Shown here: positions 32,442 to 40,883 of the stretch, one piece after another
How the letters are laid out: each line of letters starts with the position of its first letter
How positions within the stretch are numbered: position 1 is the first letter of the stretch
Assembly: GCF_000737695.1 (NCBI RefSeq)
Contig: NZ_JPRM01000015.1
Location: 124,001-188,000, forward strand
Length of the DNA: 64,000 bases
Source of the DNA: Flavobacterium hydatis
GTDB lineage: Bacteria; Bacteroidota; Bacteroidia; Flavobacteriales; Flavobacteriaceae
Direction: 5' to 3'
Position numbers and translations under genes: made by a program
The notes under the pieces: model-generated
The model's database searches: none
What the model was told of the DNA's origin: nothing
What the model saw: only the letters and a program-made list of their open reading frames with translations

Positions 32442-34007
32442 TTACATATAGACAAGAGAGTCTCTCTCTAACGTTTCATTACTTTCTAGGATATCATTAA
32501 TGAAATATTTCAATTCGCTTAATTCGTACTCTGTTGGATACAACTTGCTATTAACAATTTTAACTGGTGTGTAATTAAATCCATTTTGAGAACACCAATC
32601 GTATTGTTGCTGAATTTGCAAATTAACTCTCATAGAAATAGAATCAACTTTCCATTTTTCCTGCCATACTTCCAATGTCATTTTTTTAATATGCCAGTCA
32701 GATATTGCTTCTACAATGTTTTCAGGATTAGTATCGTTAATCATTAGCAATCTTTCTACGACTACTTTATAAGGATTTTGATTATTATCTGGATTGATAT
32801 TGAACAATACATTCAAAGATATTTTTTCGGGAAATTTCCAGACTAATTCAAATGCGTCTTCAAACGCTTTATGACAGTGTCCACAACTCGGACTTATAAT
32901 AATAGAAAGCTTAACGGCTGCTGCAGTATTTCCAAAATGCAATCCCGCTAATTTATCAAACCCTTCCTGCGTAGTAACATCCTTAGATAAGAATTCAAAA
33001 AGAGTATAATTTCTTCTAAACTTGGTTAAGTTTTTTACGGAACCCTCCGCCTTTAATTTATCTTCAATAACTGGTTTTACAACAAACCATAATGACGTAA
33101 CAAGTATTAGAGAAAACAAATATTGGAAAACGCTAGCCAAAGTAATACTTAACTTTAATCCAGATTCAAAAGCCCAACCTATCCCCTGTACTATCATTAA
33201 GAAAGAAATAACCAAGCACAATACGCACCATTTTTTTATCTGGAATTTCTGAACCCAAATAGAATAGGCTATGATTGGCACAGCTGCCAAACTAAGAATA
33301 CCAACAAGATTAGAATTATGTGGCCCGATTAATATTGCCAAAACTGCTGTAACAAAAAAGATTAAAGGTAAATCCGAAAAACCAAACCATTTATTAACAT
33401 CTACATTATCTGATTTAATAACAGATTCGCAAGAAGTATTAGGATTGATGTTACAAAACTTAGATACCATTTGATTATCTATACCTAGCTTTTCCTGAAC
33501 TATAAAAACACTAACTATTAGTCCTAATAAAGAAGTGATTAAAAAAGCATAATCGGATATCTTATAATTATTATAAAAACTAGATAAAACGATTAGAGCC
33601 AAAAACAAAATACCATACTTAAGCCATTTCGGATTTTCGCTCAAAACTTCTTCTTCTTGGGCTTCATTAGGTTCTATTGCAAGTACAACACCGCTCCAAT
33701 CTTTAGAGAAATCATCAACTGATAAAGTAACCTTCTTGTTTTTCTCGGTCTCAATTATAATCGATGATTCTGTTTTTTGAACCAAAACCAAATCTTGATT
33801 ATAAATAGCCAAGAAAGAATCAGGCAATTCAGGCAATTGTTCTTTTGGGACTTTTATTACAATATTCTCTATTGATAAAGTATTCAATGAATCTGTAATA
33901 GCAAATAGACTTGGATAATTAGGATGAGAGAGAAATAACTCTTCGAACTCCTTTTTAGCATTTAAATAATTGTTTAAGTCAAGGTACTTGTTAACTAATT
34001 TAATCAT
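32442..34007 (-). CDS. VKOR-thioredoxin disulfide-forming membrane protein with C39-like N-terminus
   Basis: 521 aa from the ATG at 34007; the frame to 34055 adds a hydrophobic stub without a good start. Residues ~1-115 resemble a C39-like domain lacking a catalytic Cys (HPNYPSLFAITDSLN). Several membrane helices follow, with VKOR cysteines (KFCNINPNTSCESV and WCVLC, a CxxC). A C-terminal thioredoxin-like domain has CGHC in IISPSCGHCHKAF. VKOR regenerates a partner Trx/DsbA using quinone, so this should make disulfides outside the cytoplasm. It lies immediately upstream of the Cys-rich peptide array. The C39-like part may bind GG leaders (inference). Confidence 0.88.
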   Translation of the reverse strand: MIKLVNKYLDLNNYLNAKKEFEELFLSHPNYPSLFAITDSLNTLSIENIVIKVPKEQLPELPDSFLAIYNQDLVLVQKTESSIIIETEKNKKVTLSVDDFSKDWSGVVLAIEPNEAQEEEVLSENPKWLKYGILFLALIVLSSFYNNYKISDYAFLITSLLGLIVSVFIVQEKLGIDNQMVSKFCNINPNTSCESVIKSDNVDVNKWFGFSDLPLIFFVTAVLAILIGPHNSNLVGILSLAAVPIIAYSIWVQKFQIKKWCVLCLVISFLMIVQGIGWAFESGLKLSITLASVFQYLFSLILVTSLWFVVKPVIEDKLKAEGSVKNLTKFRRNYTLFEFLSKDVTTQEGFDKLAGLHFGNTAAAVKLSIIISPSCGHCHKAFEDAFELVWKFPEKISLNVLFNINPDNNQNPYKVVVERLLMINDTNPENIVEAISDWHIKKMTLEVWQEKWKVDSISMRVNLQIQQQYDWCSQNGFNYTPVKIVNSKLYPTEYELSELKYFINDILESNETLERDSLVYM

Positions 34008-34259
34008 AGGGACAATCTTAATTGTTATGGAAAGGATTATCACAAATATTGACAATCTTTCACATAAAAAAAGTTAATTTTTTGAATTTTTAAAAAAAAC
34101 GAATATATAATTTATAAATAGTTTAGCTCTTTTAACCAACACAAACAGCTAATTATAAGCTATTTACAAAAAACAACCAGTAGAAATTTATTTCAGAATT
34201 ACAATCCAAATTATCACTATAGCTTTTCCATAATTTTGACATTCTAACAAATTCAACTT

Positions 34260-34430
34260 ATGAAAAAGCACTCATTAAAGCTCGACGATTTTAAAAAAAA
34301 CGAACTTTCGAAAAAACATTACAAGATGGTTACTGGCGGCGAAGAACCACAAATAGATCCGAATACAGATCCTAAGATTATAGCCCAAATTAATCCACCT
34401 GGAACGGTTAGACCTCCTGGACAATCTTAA
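34260..34430 (+). CDS. Small RiPP-precursor-like peptide with GG leader, Pro-rich core
   Basis: 56 aa, not in the array and on the opposite strand. The leader reads MKKHSLKLDDFKKNELSKK then MVTGG (residues 1-27), of the LKLxxFxKxEL type seen in Bacteroidota natural-product precursors (TIGR04149-like, from memory). The 29-aa core has no Cys and is Pro/Asp rich (EEPQIDPNTDP, NPPGTVRPPGQS). No radical-SAM or grasp enzyme is adjacent. A TAATTTTG box at 34231-34238 is a candidate -7 element. It may use the same C39 exporter. Lower confidence because it is a single short ORF. Confidence 0.65.
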   Translation: MKKHSLKLDDFKKNELSKKHYKMVTGGEEPQIDPNTDPKIIAQINPPGTVRPPGQS

Positions 34431-34465
34431 GTAAGAAACAAATTAGAAACTACAACTTTATTGTT

Positions 34466-36223
34466 TTAAAAATTTGTAGTTTCTAATTTCTTGGTAAACT
34501 GAGTTGGAGTTACACCTGTTCTTTTACTAAAAGACTTTGTAAAAGAAACTGCATTTTTAAAACCTACACTCTCGGCAAGCGCCTGAGTTGAATATTTGCG
34601 ATATTTTGAATTTGTTATTAATTCATTAATCACATAGTTAATCTTTAATTCATTAGAGTATTCGCTAAAGGTCTTACCAAATCTCTTATTAACAACATAG
34701 GATAAGTAGCTAGTATTTGTTTTAATTTTTTTAGCAACAGATTGTTGGGTAAAATCCGAATTGAGATAATAAAGCTTCTTTTCTAATTGCTTTAGTTTTT
34801 CAAATATTTCCTCTTCTTTCTCTAGATCCAAATTCATTTTAGCAACCATTTTAGGCACACTATCTATAAGAATTTCTGTTTCGTGTGTTACTTCTGGAAT
34901 CGCATTATTCAATTCTAATCTTTGCTTATACTCTTCAATCAAAGCATTTATTTTTTTATCAGTCTCTCTTTTCTTCTTGATGCTTTTTATATACAGCGCA
35001 ATTAAAACCAATAAAAGCACTACAAAAAGAAAGATTATCAAATTCCAAAACCGAATTTTATTCTGATTTTTAGATTGAAGTTCTTCCATTTCTTTTTTCA
35101 CATTCACGTTACCTAACCGAAAATTGACACCTGAGGCTTCATTATCAAGTTTTGAATGAATTGTCTCGAACTTTTCAAAGTATTTTTCAGAATATTTCAA
35201 TGCCTCTTCAGGATTATTCTTAATCGTATAAATCTTAGCGAGGTAATAATTAGAATCAATATAATACAAATCATCTACCTTAGTAATTTGATATATTGAA
35301 TCTACTTTTTTAAAGAAACACAATGATTTATCATATTCTTTCGTCTTAAAAAACAAACTTCCTAAATTATAACTAGCGATAAAAAGTTCGGCTTGCAAAT
35401 TATTTTCCTCACTAAATAATAAGACATCATAATATATTTTTTCGGCATTTGCCAAATCATTTTTCATGTAATAAATATTCCCTAAACTCATTTTAGAATT
35501 TAGTTTTGTATTCATATAATTATTAGAATATAAAATTGCCTTTGTGTAGTAGTACTTTGCAGAATCTAAAAGTTTAGGATTGGAATAGTTTTTCCCGTAA
35601 GATTTCTCAAAAGCTCTACCTAAATTAAAATTTATATTACTCTTATAATTGGTAAGCTTTTCTTCAGAAAATGAATACTTGATTCTGTCTGTTATTTTAT
35701 TGGACTCTTTTAAAGATAAAATTGCCGATTTATAATTTCCTACCTCAATATTAATTAAGGAAATATTCATATAGAATTTAACCATCCGAATCTGGTCGTT
35801 CTCTTTCTTAGCAAGAGCTAATCCTTTTTCGAATTTATCAAAAGCCGCTGTTAGATTGTTTTTTCTCCAATCTATAAGTCCTCCATAGTTTAATAAGTCG
35901 GCATGTAGTATTCGTTTTTCTTTTGAGTTTTTTACATTTTCTAAAAATATAAAAGCTTGCTCATACATTTTTCCCGACTTAATACTATCATCTTTAAGCT
36001 GGTATAAATATGCTTTAGCTCCACTCGCAAAAGTTTTATGCAAATAGTTTGTAGACTGCTCCATTTTATTGACAAAAATAAAAGCACTATCAACATTAGA
36101 ATTTGCATACGCTCTCACTTTATCTTGTAACTGCATATACTCTTTATCGCTTAATTGCGAATTTTTCTGTGAGAAAACGGTACTTACAATAAAAAAAAAT
36201 AGGAGGCATTTAACAAATTTCAT
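34466..36223 (-). CDS. TPR-containing membrane regulator with C-terminal AraC-type HTH
   Basis: 585 aa. A signal peptide (ends VFSQ) is followed by tetratricopeptide-like repeats over ~60-370, a membrane helix near residue 390-412 (WNLIIFLFVVLLLVLIALYI), then an AraC HTH at ~475-580 (LAESVGFKNAVSFTKSFSKRTGVTP). The layout is periplasmic sensor, one helix, cytoplasmic DNA-binding domain, common in Bacteroidota. It adjoins the peptide cluster and could regulate it through the repeated AGACA-TGTCT element (inference only). It ends convergently with the Pro-rich peptide gene. Confidence 0.85.
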   Translation of the reverse strand: MKFVKCLLFFFIVSTVFSQKNSQLSDKEYMQLQDKVRAYANSNVDSAFIFVNKMEQSTNYLHKTFASGAKAYLYQLKDDSIKSGKMYEQAFIFLENVKNSKEKRILHADLLNYGGLIDWRKNNLTAAFDKFEKGLALAKKENDQIRMVKFYMNISLINIEVGNYKSAILSLKESNKITDRIKYSFSEEKLTNYKSNINFNLGRAFEKSYGKNYSNPKLLDSAKYYYTKAILYSNNYMNTKLNSKMSLGNIYYMKNDLANAEKIYYDVLLFSEENNLQAELFIASYNLGSLFFKTKEYDKSLCFFKKVDSIYQITKVDDLYYIDSNYYLAKIYTIKNNPEEALKYSEKYFEKFETIHSKLDNEASGVNFRLGNVNVKKEMEELQSKNQNKIRFWNLIIFLFVVLLLVLIALYIKSIKKKRETDKKINALIEEYKQRLELNNAIPEVTHETEILIDSVPKMVAKMNLDLEKEEEIFEKLKQLEKKLYYLNSDFTQQSVAKKIKTNTSYLSYVVNKRFGKTFSEYSNELKINYVINELITNSKYRKYSTQALAESVGFKNAVSFTKSFSKRTGVTPTQFTKKLETTNF

Positions 36224-36364
36224 TCGCGATATGGTTTTGAATTATCCCAAATTTAGTCATTAATACCAATAAGCAAAGAATATTTTACAATAGAAATCTT
36301 AACATTATCACAATTTAATTCTGATTATAATTTTTAAATCGACAAAAATTATAACAATTTACTT

Positions 36365-36396
36365 TTGTTTTGTTATATCTATATTGTGTAAATTTG
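36365..36396 (+). promoter_or_regulatory. Candidate promoter of glutaryl-CoA dehydrogenase gene
   Basis: TAAATTTG (36389-36396) matches the -7 consensus. TTG lies either at 36365-36367 (21-nt spacer) or 36370-36372 (16-nt spacer). The leader to the ATG at 36419 is about 20 nt. Confidence 0.6.
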
Positions 36397-36418
36397 TTCT
36401 TGAAAAAAAACATAAATT

Positions 36419-37597
36419 ATGAAACCAGACCTATTTCAAGCACCAGATTATTATAACCTAGACGACTTATTAAGCGAAGAACACAAACTTGTTAGAGATT
36501 CAGCCCGAGCATGGGTAAAAAGAGAAGTTTCTCCTATTATCGAAGAGTATGCTCAGAAAGCAGAATTCCCAAAACAAATCATTAAAGGCTTAGGAGAAAT
36601 AGGTGGTTTCGGCCCTTATATACCTGTTGAATACGGTGGAGCTGGATTAGATCAAATATCTTACGGTTTAATCATGCAAGAAATCGAACGTGGAGATTCA
36701 GGAGTTCGCTCAACTTCATCAGTTCAATCTTCATTAGTAATGTACCCTATATGGAAATACGGTAATGAAGAACAAAGAATGAAATATTTACCTAAACTTG
36801 CTACTGGTGAGTTTATTGGATGTTTCGGTTTAACAGAACCAAATCATGGTTCTGACCCAGGAAGTATGATTACCAACTACAAAGATATGGGAGATCATTA
36901 CTTATTAAATGGAGCAAAAATGTGGATTTCGAATGCACCTTTTGCTGACATTGCTGTAGTTTGGGCTAAAAATGAAGAAGGAAGAATACACGGTTTAATC
37001 GTAGAGCGCGGTATGGAAGGTTTTACAACGCCAGAAACACACAATAAATGGTCACTTCGTGCATCATCTACAGGAGAATTGATTTTTGACAATGTAAAAG
37101 TTCCTAAAGAAAACTTATTACCAAATAAATCTGGATTAGGAGCACCACTAGGTTGTTTAGATTCTGCTCGTTACGGAATTGCTTGGGGCGCAATTGGTGC
37201 TGCAATGGACTGTTACGATACAGCTTTAAGATATGCTAAAGAAAGAATTCAGTTTGACAAACCTATCGCAGGAACTCAATTGCAACAAAAAAAGTTAGCC
37301 GAAATGATTACCGAAATCACAAAAGCACAATTATTAACTTGGCGTTTAGGAGTTTTAAGAAACGAAGGAAAAGCAACAACAGCTCAAATTTCGATGGCAA
37401 AAAGAAATAATGTTGATATGGCTATTAACATTGCTCGTGAAGCCAGACAAATTTTAGGAGGAATGGGAATTACTGGCGAATACTCTATCATGCGCCACAT
37501 GATGAACCTGGAAAGTGTTATCACTTACGAAGGAACTCACGACATTCATTTACTAATTACAGGAATGGATATTACTGGAATTCCAGCTTTTAAATAG
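36419..37597 (+). CDS. Glutaryl-CoA dehydrogenase-type acyl-CoA dehydrogenase
   Basis: 392 aa, full acyl-CoA dehydrogenase. It has the GCDH-type VRSTSSVQSSLVM segment (Arg near residue 95, thought to bind the glutaryl carboxylate), the FAD/substrate motif GCFGLTEPNHGSDPGSM, and the C-terminal catalytic Glu in VITYEGTHDIH. It oxidises and decarboxylates glutaryl-CoA to crotonyl-CoA in lysine/tryptophan degradation. No electron-transfer flavoprotein gene is adjacent. It ends at a strong palindromic terminator. Confidence 0.92.
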   Translation: MKPDLFQAPDYYNLDDLLSEEHKLVRDSARAWVKREVSPIIEEYAQKAEFPKQIIKGLGEIGGFGPYIPVEYGGAGLDQISYGLIMQEIERGDSGVRSTSSVQSSLVMYPIWKYGNEEQRMKYLPKLATGEFIGCFGLTEPNHGSDPGSMITNYKDMGDHYLLNGAKMWISNAPFADIAVVWAKNEEGRIHGLIVERGMEGFTTPETHNKWSLRASSTGELIFDNVKVPKENLLPNKSGLGAPLGCLDSARYGIAWGAIGAAMDCYDTALRYAKERIQFDKPIAGTQLQQKKLAEMITEITKAQLLTWRLGVLRNEGKATTAQISMAKRNNVDMAINIAREARQILGGMGITGEYSIMRHMMNLESVITYEGTHDIHLLITGMDITGIPAFK

Positions 37598-37630
37598 AAA
37601 TCATCTATTAAAATATTTATAAAAACAATT

Positions 37631-37660
37631 TAAAAGCTTCTTGGTACCAAGAAGCTTTTT
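37631..37660 (+). terminator. Perfect palindromic terminator after the acyl-CoA dehydrogenase
   Basis: A 28-nt perfect palindrome, AAAAGCTTCTTGG with its complement, runs into TTTTTT. The TTG of the next promoter lies inside this stem. Confidence 0.85.
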
Positions 37661-37667
37661 TATATTT
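37640..37667 (+). promoter_or_regulatory. Promoter of DUF3050 gene (TTG-N17-TATATTTG)
   Basis: TTG at 37640-37642 and TATATTTG at 37660-37667 have the ideal 17-nt spacing; the ATG is at 37685. The -33 part overlaps the preceding terminator hairpin. Confidence 0.75.
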
Positions 37668-37684
37668 GCAAAAAAAATACCACC

Positions 37685-38467
37685 ATGAATATTGAAACTA
37701 TAAACAATAGCATTCAACCTCAGAAAGATCTTTTATTACAACACCCCCTATATAAAAAAATCCAAAACATCGATGATTTACATTGCTTTCTAGAAAGTCA
37801 TGTTTATGCCGTTTGGGATTTTATGTCTTTACTAAAAGCTTTACAATCTAAACTTACATGTACAACTACACCTTGGTTTGCTAGTAAGAATCCCGAAATA
37901 AGATACCTAATCAATGAAATTGTACTAGCCGAAGAAACTGACTTAAGTCTTGATGGTCGTCGCCAAAGTCATTACGAAATGTATCTTGAAGCAATGGAAG
38001 ATTGTGGCGCAAGTACAAAAAACATTACAGGATTTTTAGACCAGGTAAATTCATTGCAAAACATTTTTGTTGCAATAAAACAAAGTCAGTTACACCCAAA
38101 CATTAAAGCTTTTCTAGATTTTACTTTTAGAGTAATCGAAGAAGGAAAACCTCATGAAATTGCTGCAGCTTTTACATTTGGAAGAGAAGATTTGATTCCG
38201 AATATGTTTACTGCAATATTGAAAAATTTTCAAGAAAACTTACCAGATACAGATTTAAGCAAACTTATATATTACTTTGAGCGTCATATCGAACTAGATG
38301 CAGATGAACATGGCCCTATGGCAATGAAAATGATTACAGATCTATGCGAAAACGACGAGCAAAAATGGTCTGAAGTTCAAGAGATATCTATTTTATCATT
38401 AGATAGAAGAATTGGATTATGGGACGCTATCGAAGAAGAAATTAGCGTAAAAATAGAAATGGCATAA
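37685..38467 (+). CDS. DUF3050 protein (heme-oxygenase-like fold)
   Basis: 260 aa, helical, soluble. It matches the DUF3050 family by HPLYKKIQNIDDLHCFLESH, VYAVWDFMSLLKALQ and IELDADEHGPMA. Several His/Glu/Asp residues (HVYAVWDFM, EEGKPHEIAA, ELDADEHG) sit where heme-oxygenase-like di-iron proteins place metal ligands. This is inference from the fold; activity is unknown. It is expressed from its own promoter. Confidence 0.85.
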   Translation: MNIETINNSIQPQKDLLLQHPLYKKIQNIDDLHCFLESHVYAVWDFMSLLKALQSKLTCTTTPWFASKNPEIRYLINEIVLAEETDLSLDGRRQSHYEMYLEAMEDCGASTKNITGFLDQVNSLQNIFVAIKQSQLHPNIKAFLDFTFRVIEEGKPHEIAAAFTFGREDLIPNMFTAILKNFQENLPDTDLSKLIYYFERHIELDADEHGPMAMKMITDLCENDEQKWSEVQEISILSLDRRIGLWDAIEEEISVKIEMA

Positions 38468-38531
38468 AACCAAAAACCTATTCGCAACGTAAGTATTATT
38501 GAGGAGATTACTAATACCTTAATTATATATT

Positions 38532-39272
38532 ATGAAAAGTAAATTCAAAATAATACTTACGTTGTTGTTCGCGATTTCTACAATTAGTTGTAGCTCAGAA
38601 AACGACACAAATTCCCCAGTAGCAATTATTGTTCCTCCGGTTACAACAACCCCTCCACTTACTGCAAAAACGATAAATTACTTAGCTCTTGGCGATAGTT
38701 ACACTATTGGTCAAAGCGTATGCGAAACTTGCCGATTTCCAGAGCAATTAAGACGCAATTTATCAAACACATATCCTGCAACCTCATTCTCGCTAAAAAT
38801 CATCGCAAAAACAGGCTGGACAACATCTAACCTGCTATCTGCTATAAAAACGGAGAATCCGGATTCTAATTATGATTTGGTAACATTGTTAATAGGAGTC
38901 AATAATCAATTCCAGAATGCTCCTTTTTCTCTATACGAAAGTGAATTTCCTGAATTGGTAAACAAAGCAATTTCCTTAGCAAAAGGAAAAAAGTCGAGTG
39001 TTGTAGTAGTTTCTATACCCGATTATGCCTACACTCCTTTTGGTCAATCGGTTGTATATAATAGTAAAACAATTTCATCAGAGATAGATAAATACAATGC
39101 TTTTGCAGAGAACTATTGCAAAGCAAACAATATCGAGTTTATTACAATAACAGATATTACACGACAAGGCTTATCTGATCCGAATTTAGTCGCAAAAGAT
39201 GGATTACATCCATCAGAATCTGCATATTCTTTATTTGTACAACGCATTCTACCAAAAGTGAAGTTACAGTAA
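38532..39272 (+). CDS. SGNH/GDSL-family hydrolase, lipoprotein
   Basis: 246 aa. A lipoprotein signal peptide has its lipobox at ISC (Cys near residue 20), followed by a Pro/Thr-rich linker. SGNH blocks are LALGDSYTIG (Ser), GVNNQF (Asn) and the C-terminal DGLHPSE (Asp/His). Block II Gly is less clear. It is probably an esterase or acylhydrolase on the outer surface or in the periplasm; substrate unknown. A terminator follows directly. Confidence 0.88.
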   Translation: MKSKFKIILTLLFAISTISCSSENDTNSPVAIIVPPVTTTPPLTAKTINYLALGDSYTIGQSVCETCRFPEQLRRNLSNTYPATSFSLKIIAKTGWTTSNLLSAIKTENPDSNYDLVTLLIGVNNQFQNAPFSLYESEFPELVNKAISLAKGKKSSVVVVSIPDYAYTPFGQSVVYNSKTISSEIDKYNAFAENYCKANNIEFITITDITRQGLSDPNLVAKDGLHPSESAYSLFVQRILPKVKLQ

Positions 39273-39278
39273 ATAAAA

Positions 39279-39302
39279 AAAGCGAGAAAAATTTCTCGCT
39301 TT
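39279..39302. terminator. Bidirectional terminator between SGNH hydrolase and ferredoxin
   Basis: AAAGCGAGAAA / TTTCTCGCTTT, 11-bp perfect stem with A and T tracts, between convergent genes. Confidence 0.85.
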
Positions 39303-39315
39303 ATACTTCTTTATA

Positions 39316-39633
39316 TTAATATTCTGGGGCTAACTCCAGTTCTAAACCTTCTAAATCTTCTGTGATAGGAATCTGACAACCTAAACGACTATTAGACTTA
39401 ACATAAAATGCTTCTGAAAGCATTGCTTCTTCTTCATCTCCCATTTCTGGTAACGCAACGTCATTTAGTACATAACACTGACAAGAAGCACACATTGCCA
39501 TTCCGCCACAAGTCCCTTCTACAGGAAGCTCATAAGCTTTACACAGCTCCATTACATTCATTGCCATATCAGTTGGAGCCTGCAATTCATGAACAACTCC
39601 TTCTCTATCTTTAATCTTTATTAATACATCCAT
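39316..39633 (-). CDS. 2Fe-2S ferredoxin (adrenodoxin type)
   Basis: 105 aa. The cluster ligands are Cys42, Cys48, Cys51 (CGGMAMCASC) and Cys86 (LGCQI), the Cx5Cx2C-Cx30-40 pattern of adrenodoxin/Isc-type ferredoxins. The C-terminus is acidic. It is a small cytoplasmic electron carrier, possibly for Fe-S assembly or a monooxygenase. NifU-like and Mrp Fe-S proteins are encoded about 1-2 kb away. A TATTTTTG box lies upstream at 39676-39683. Confidence 0.93.
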   Translation of the reverse strand: MDVLIKIKDREGVVHELQAPTDMAMNVMELCKAYELPVEGTCGGMAMCASCQCYVLNDVALPEMGDEEEAMLSEAFYVKSNSRLGCQIPITEDLEGLELELAPEY

Positions 39634-39702
39634 TTAAATTATCGGGATTTTGATTATTAACGCATTTTCAGATAGCAAAAATACATTATCTTTTAGAAAA
39701 TA

Positions 39703-40176
39703 CTAACTGCCCGGTTTAAAACTAAATGCATATTCTTTTGAATTATCCTTTAGGTGCATTTTTATGCCTATAATATTTCCTTTATCTAATATAGTAACTA
39801 CTGCAATAACCGAATAATAATCATTCCCGTTCTGAAAGATTAATGTTCCTTCATAAGTAGAATTTACTATACCTTGCTTATCTGTAGTGGTTTTAATTTT
39901 TCTTGGATGAGAGAACTCAGCTGTCGCATAACTCTGTCTGTTTGAAAATTTGGCTTTACCTTCTGCGAAGTCATACAAAAAATCATAGTTTGTAATTCTT
40001 AAACTTCCCTCCTCAGGTGTAGGCGAAATAATAATTTGACCAGCAAATTTAAAATCCGACCATTCTTCAAATTCATTTACCCACGCTTTATCAACATATA
40101 GATTATCTGCAACCTGCTGTCCATACGTAGCAGAAGTAAAAAGTAACAAAACAATTAGCTTGTAAAAATTATTCAT
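39703..40176 (-). CDS. Exported hypothetical protein
   Basis: 157 aa with a signal peptide (MNNFYKLIVLLLFTSATYGQ, cut after YGQ). The mature part is beta-rich with charged strands (FAGQIIISPTPEEGSLRITN, KTTTDKQGIVNSTYEGTLIF, DYYSVIAVVTILDKGNIIG). I do not recognise a family. It is monocistronic and followed by the ferredoxin gene on the same strand 69 nt on. Confidence 0.7.
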   Translation of the reverse strand: MNNFYKLIVLLLFTSATYGQQVADNLYVDKAWVNEFEEWSDFKFAGQIIISPTPEEGSLRITNYDFLYDFAEGKAKFSNRQSYATAEFSHPRKIKTTTDKQGIVNSTYEGTLIFQNGNDYYSVIAVVTILDKGNIIGIKMHLKDNSKEYAFSFKPGS

Positions 40177-40488
40177 AAATGTAAGATTTGAGGTTATATG
40201 GCAAATTTAAGTTAAATTTATATTAAATACCATTGCAAAACCTCTAATTCTTAACACATTTTTTTATCAAAATTACTTTATTACGTTATTTTACTGAATA
40301 TCTGATAATTTTAACACTATTTTCTTATTAATAAATTTAAATTCAAAAACAAATCAAGTGCTTTTTTGATAATCCAACATTCAGTATCCAAATTATCTAA
40401 ACAAATACTAAAATATTTTAATTAGCATTGTCAATAATTCATTTAATCCACAAAAAACAAACCTTACTATTGTAACAAATAGTTACAA
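40177..40488. other. Non-coding AT-rich gap
   Basis: No ORF, tRNA, palindrome or consensus promoter was recognised in these 312 bp. Confidence 0.5.
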
Positions 40489-40728
40489 TTACATAATGTT
40501 TACCACAGTTTCTATCTGTGGTGCAAACTTTTTAATTGTAGTTTCAACACCTGCTTTAAGCGTCATTTGGTTTACACTACAACTAGTACACGCTCCTTCA
40601 AGGCGAACTTTAACGTGTTTATCATCTTCTATAGAAACTAATGTGATATCACCTCCGTCTGAATTCAGAAAAGGTCTGATTTCATCTAGCGCTCTTAAAA
40701 CATTGCTTGTTAATTCTTCTGTTGTCAT
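40489..40728 (-). CDS. NifU-like C-terminal domain protein
   Basis: 79 aa from the ATG at 40728; the frame continues to a TTG at 40743 that is not needed. It is the Nfu C-terminal domain with the CxxC motif in EGACTSCSVNQMTLK, which holds a labile Fe-S cluster and passes it to client proteins. The downstream part of the minus-strand pair mrp-nfu: the Mrp gene lies just upstream, with a repeat-filled spacer between. Confidence 0.92.
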   Translation of the reverse strand: MTTEELTSNVLRALDEIRPFLNSDGGDITLVSIEDDKHVKVRLEGACTSCSVNQMTLKAGVETTIKKFAPQIETVVNIM

Positions 40729-40744
40729 AATTTTTATATTCAAT

Positions 40745-40880
40745 TAGTGAATGTGTCAATTAGAAAATGTGTCAATTAGACAATTAGATAATTGAAGTTT
40801 AAACTCTTCGTTTTTACGCAAACTACAATTATCTAATTATCCAACTTCCTAAATTATCTAATTTGAATCATTATCTCAAT
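40745..40880. repeat. Short-word inverted repeat between mrp and nfu genes
   Basis: Repeated CAATTAG and ATTATCTAATT words form two inverse arms (GACAATTAGATAATTG at 40778-40793 against CAATTATCTAATTATCC at 40828-40844). The same style of filler occurs at 16016-16178 and 19270-19455, again between co-oriented metabolic genes. Confidence 0.65.
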
Positions 40881-40883
40881 TAT

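Noticed and set aside
23778..36223. Prophage or integrative element carrying the peptide cluster
   Set aside because: No integrase, tRNA-linked direct repeats or phage genes; base composition looks like the surroundings.
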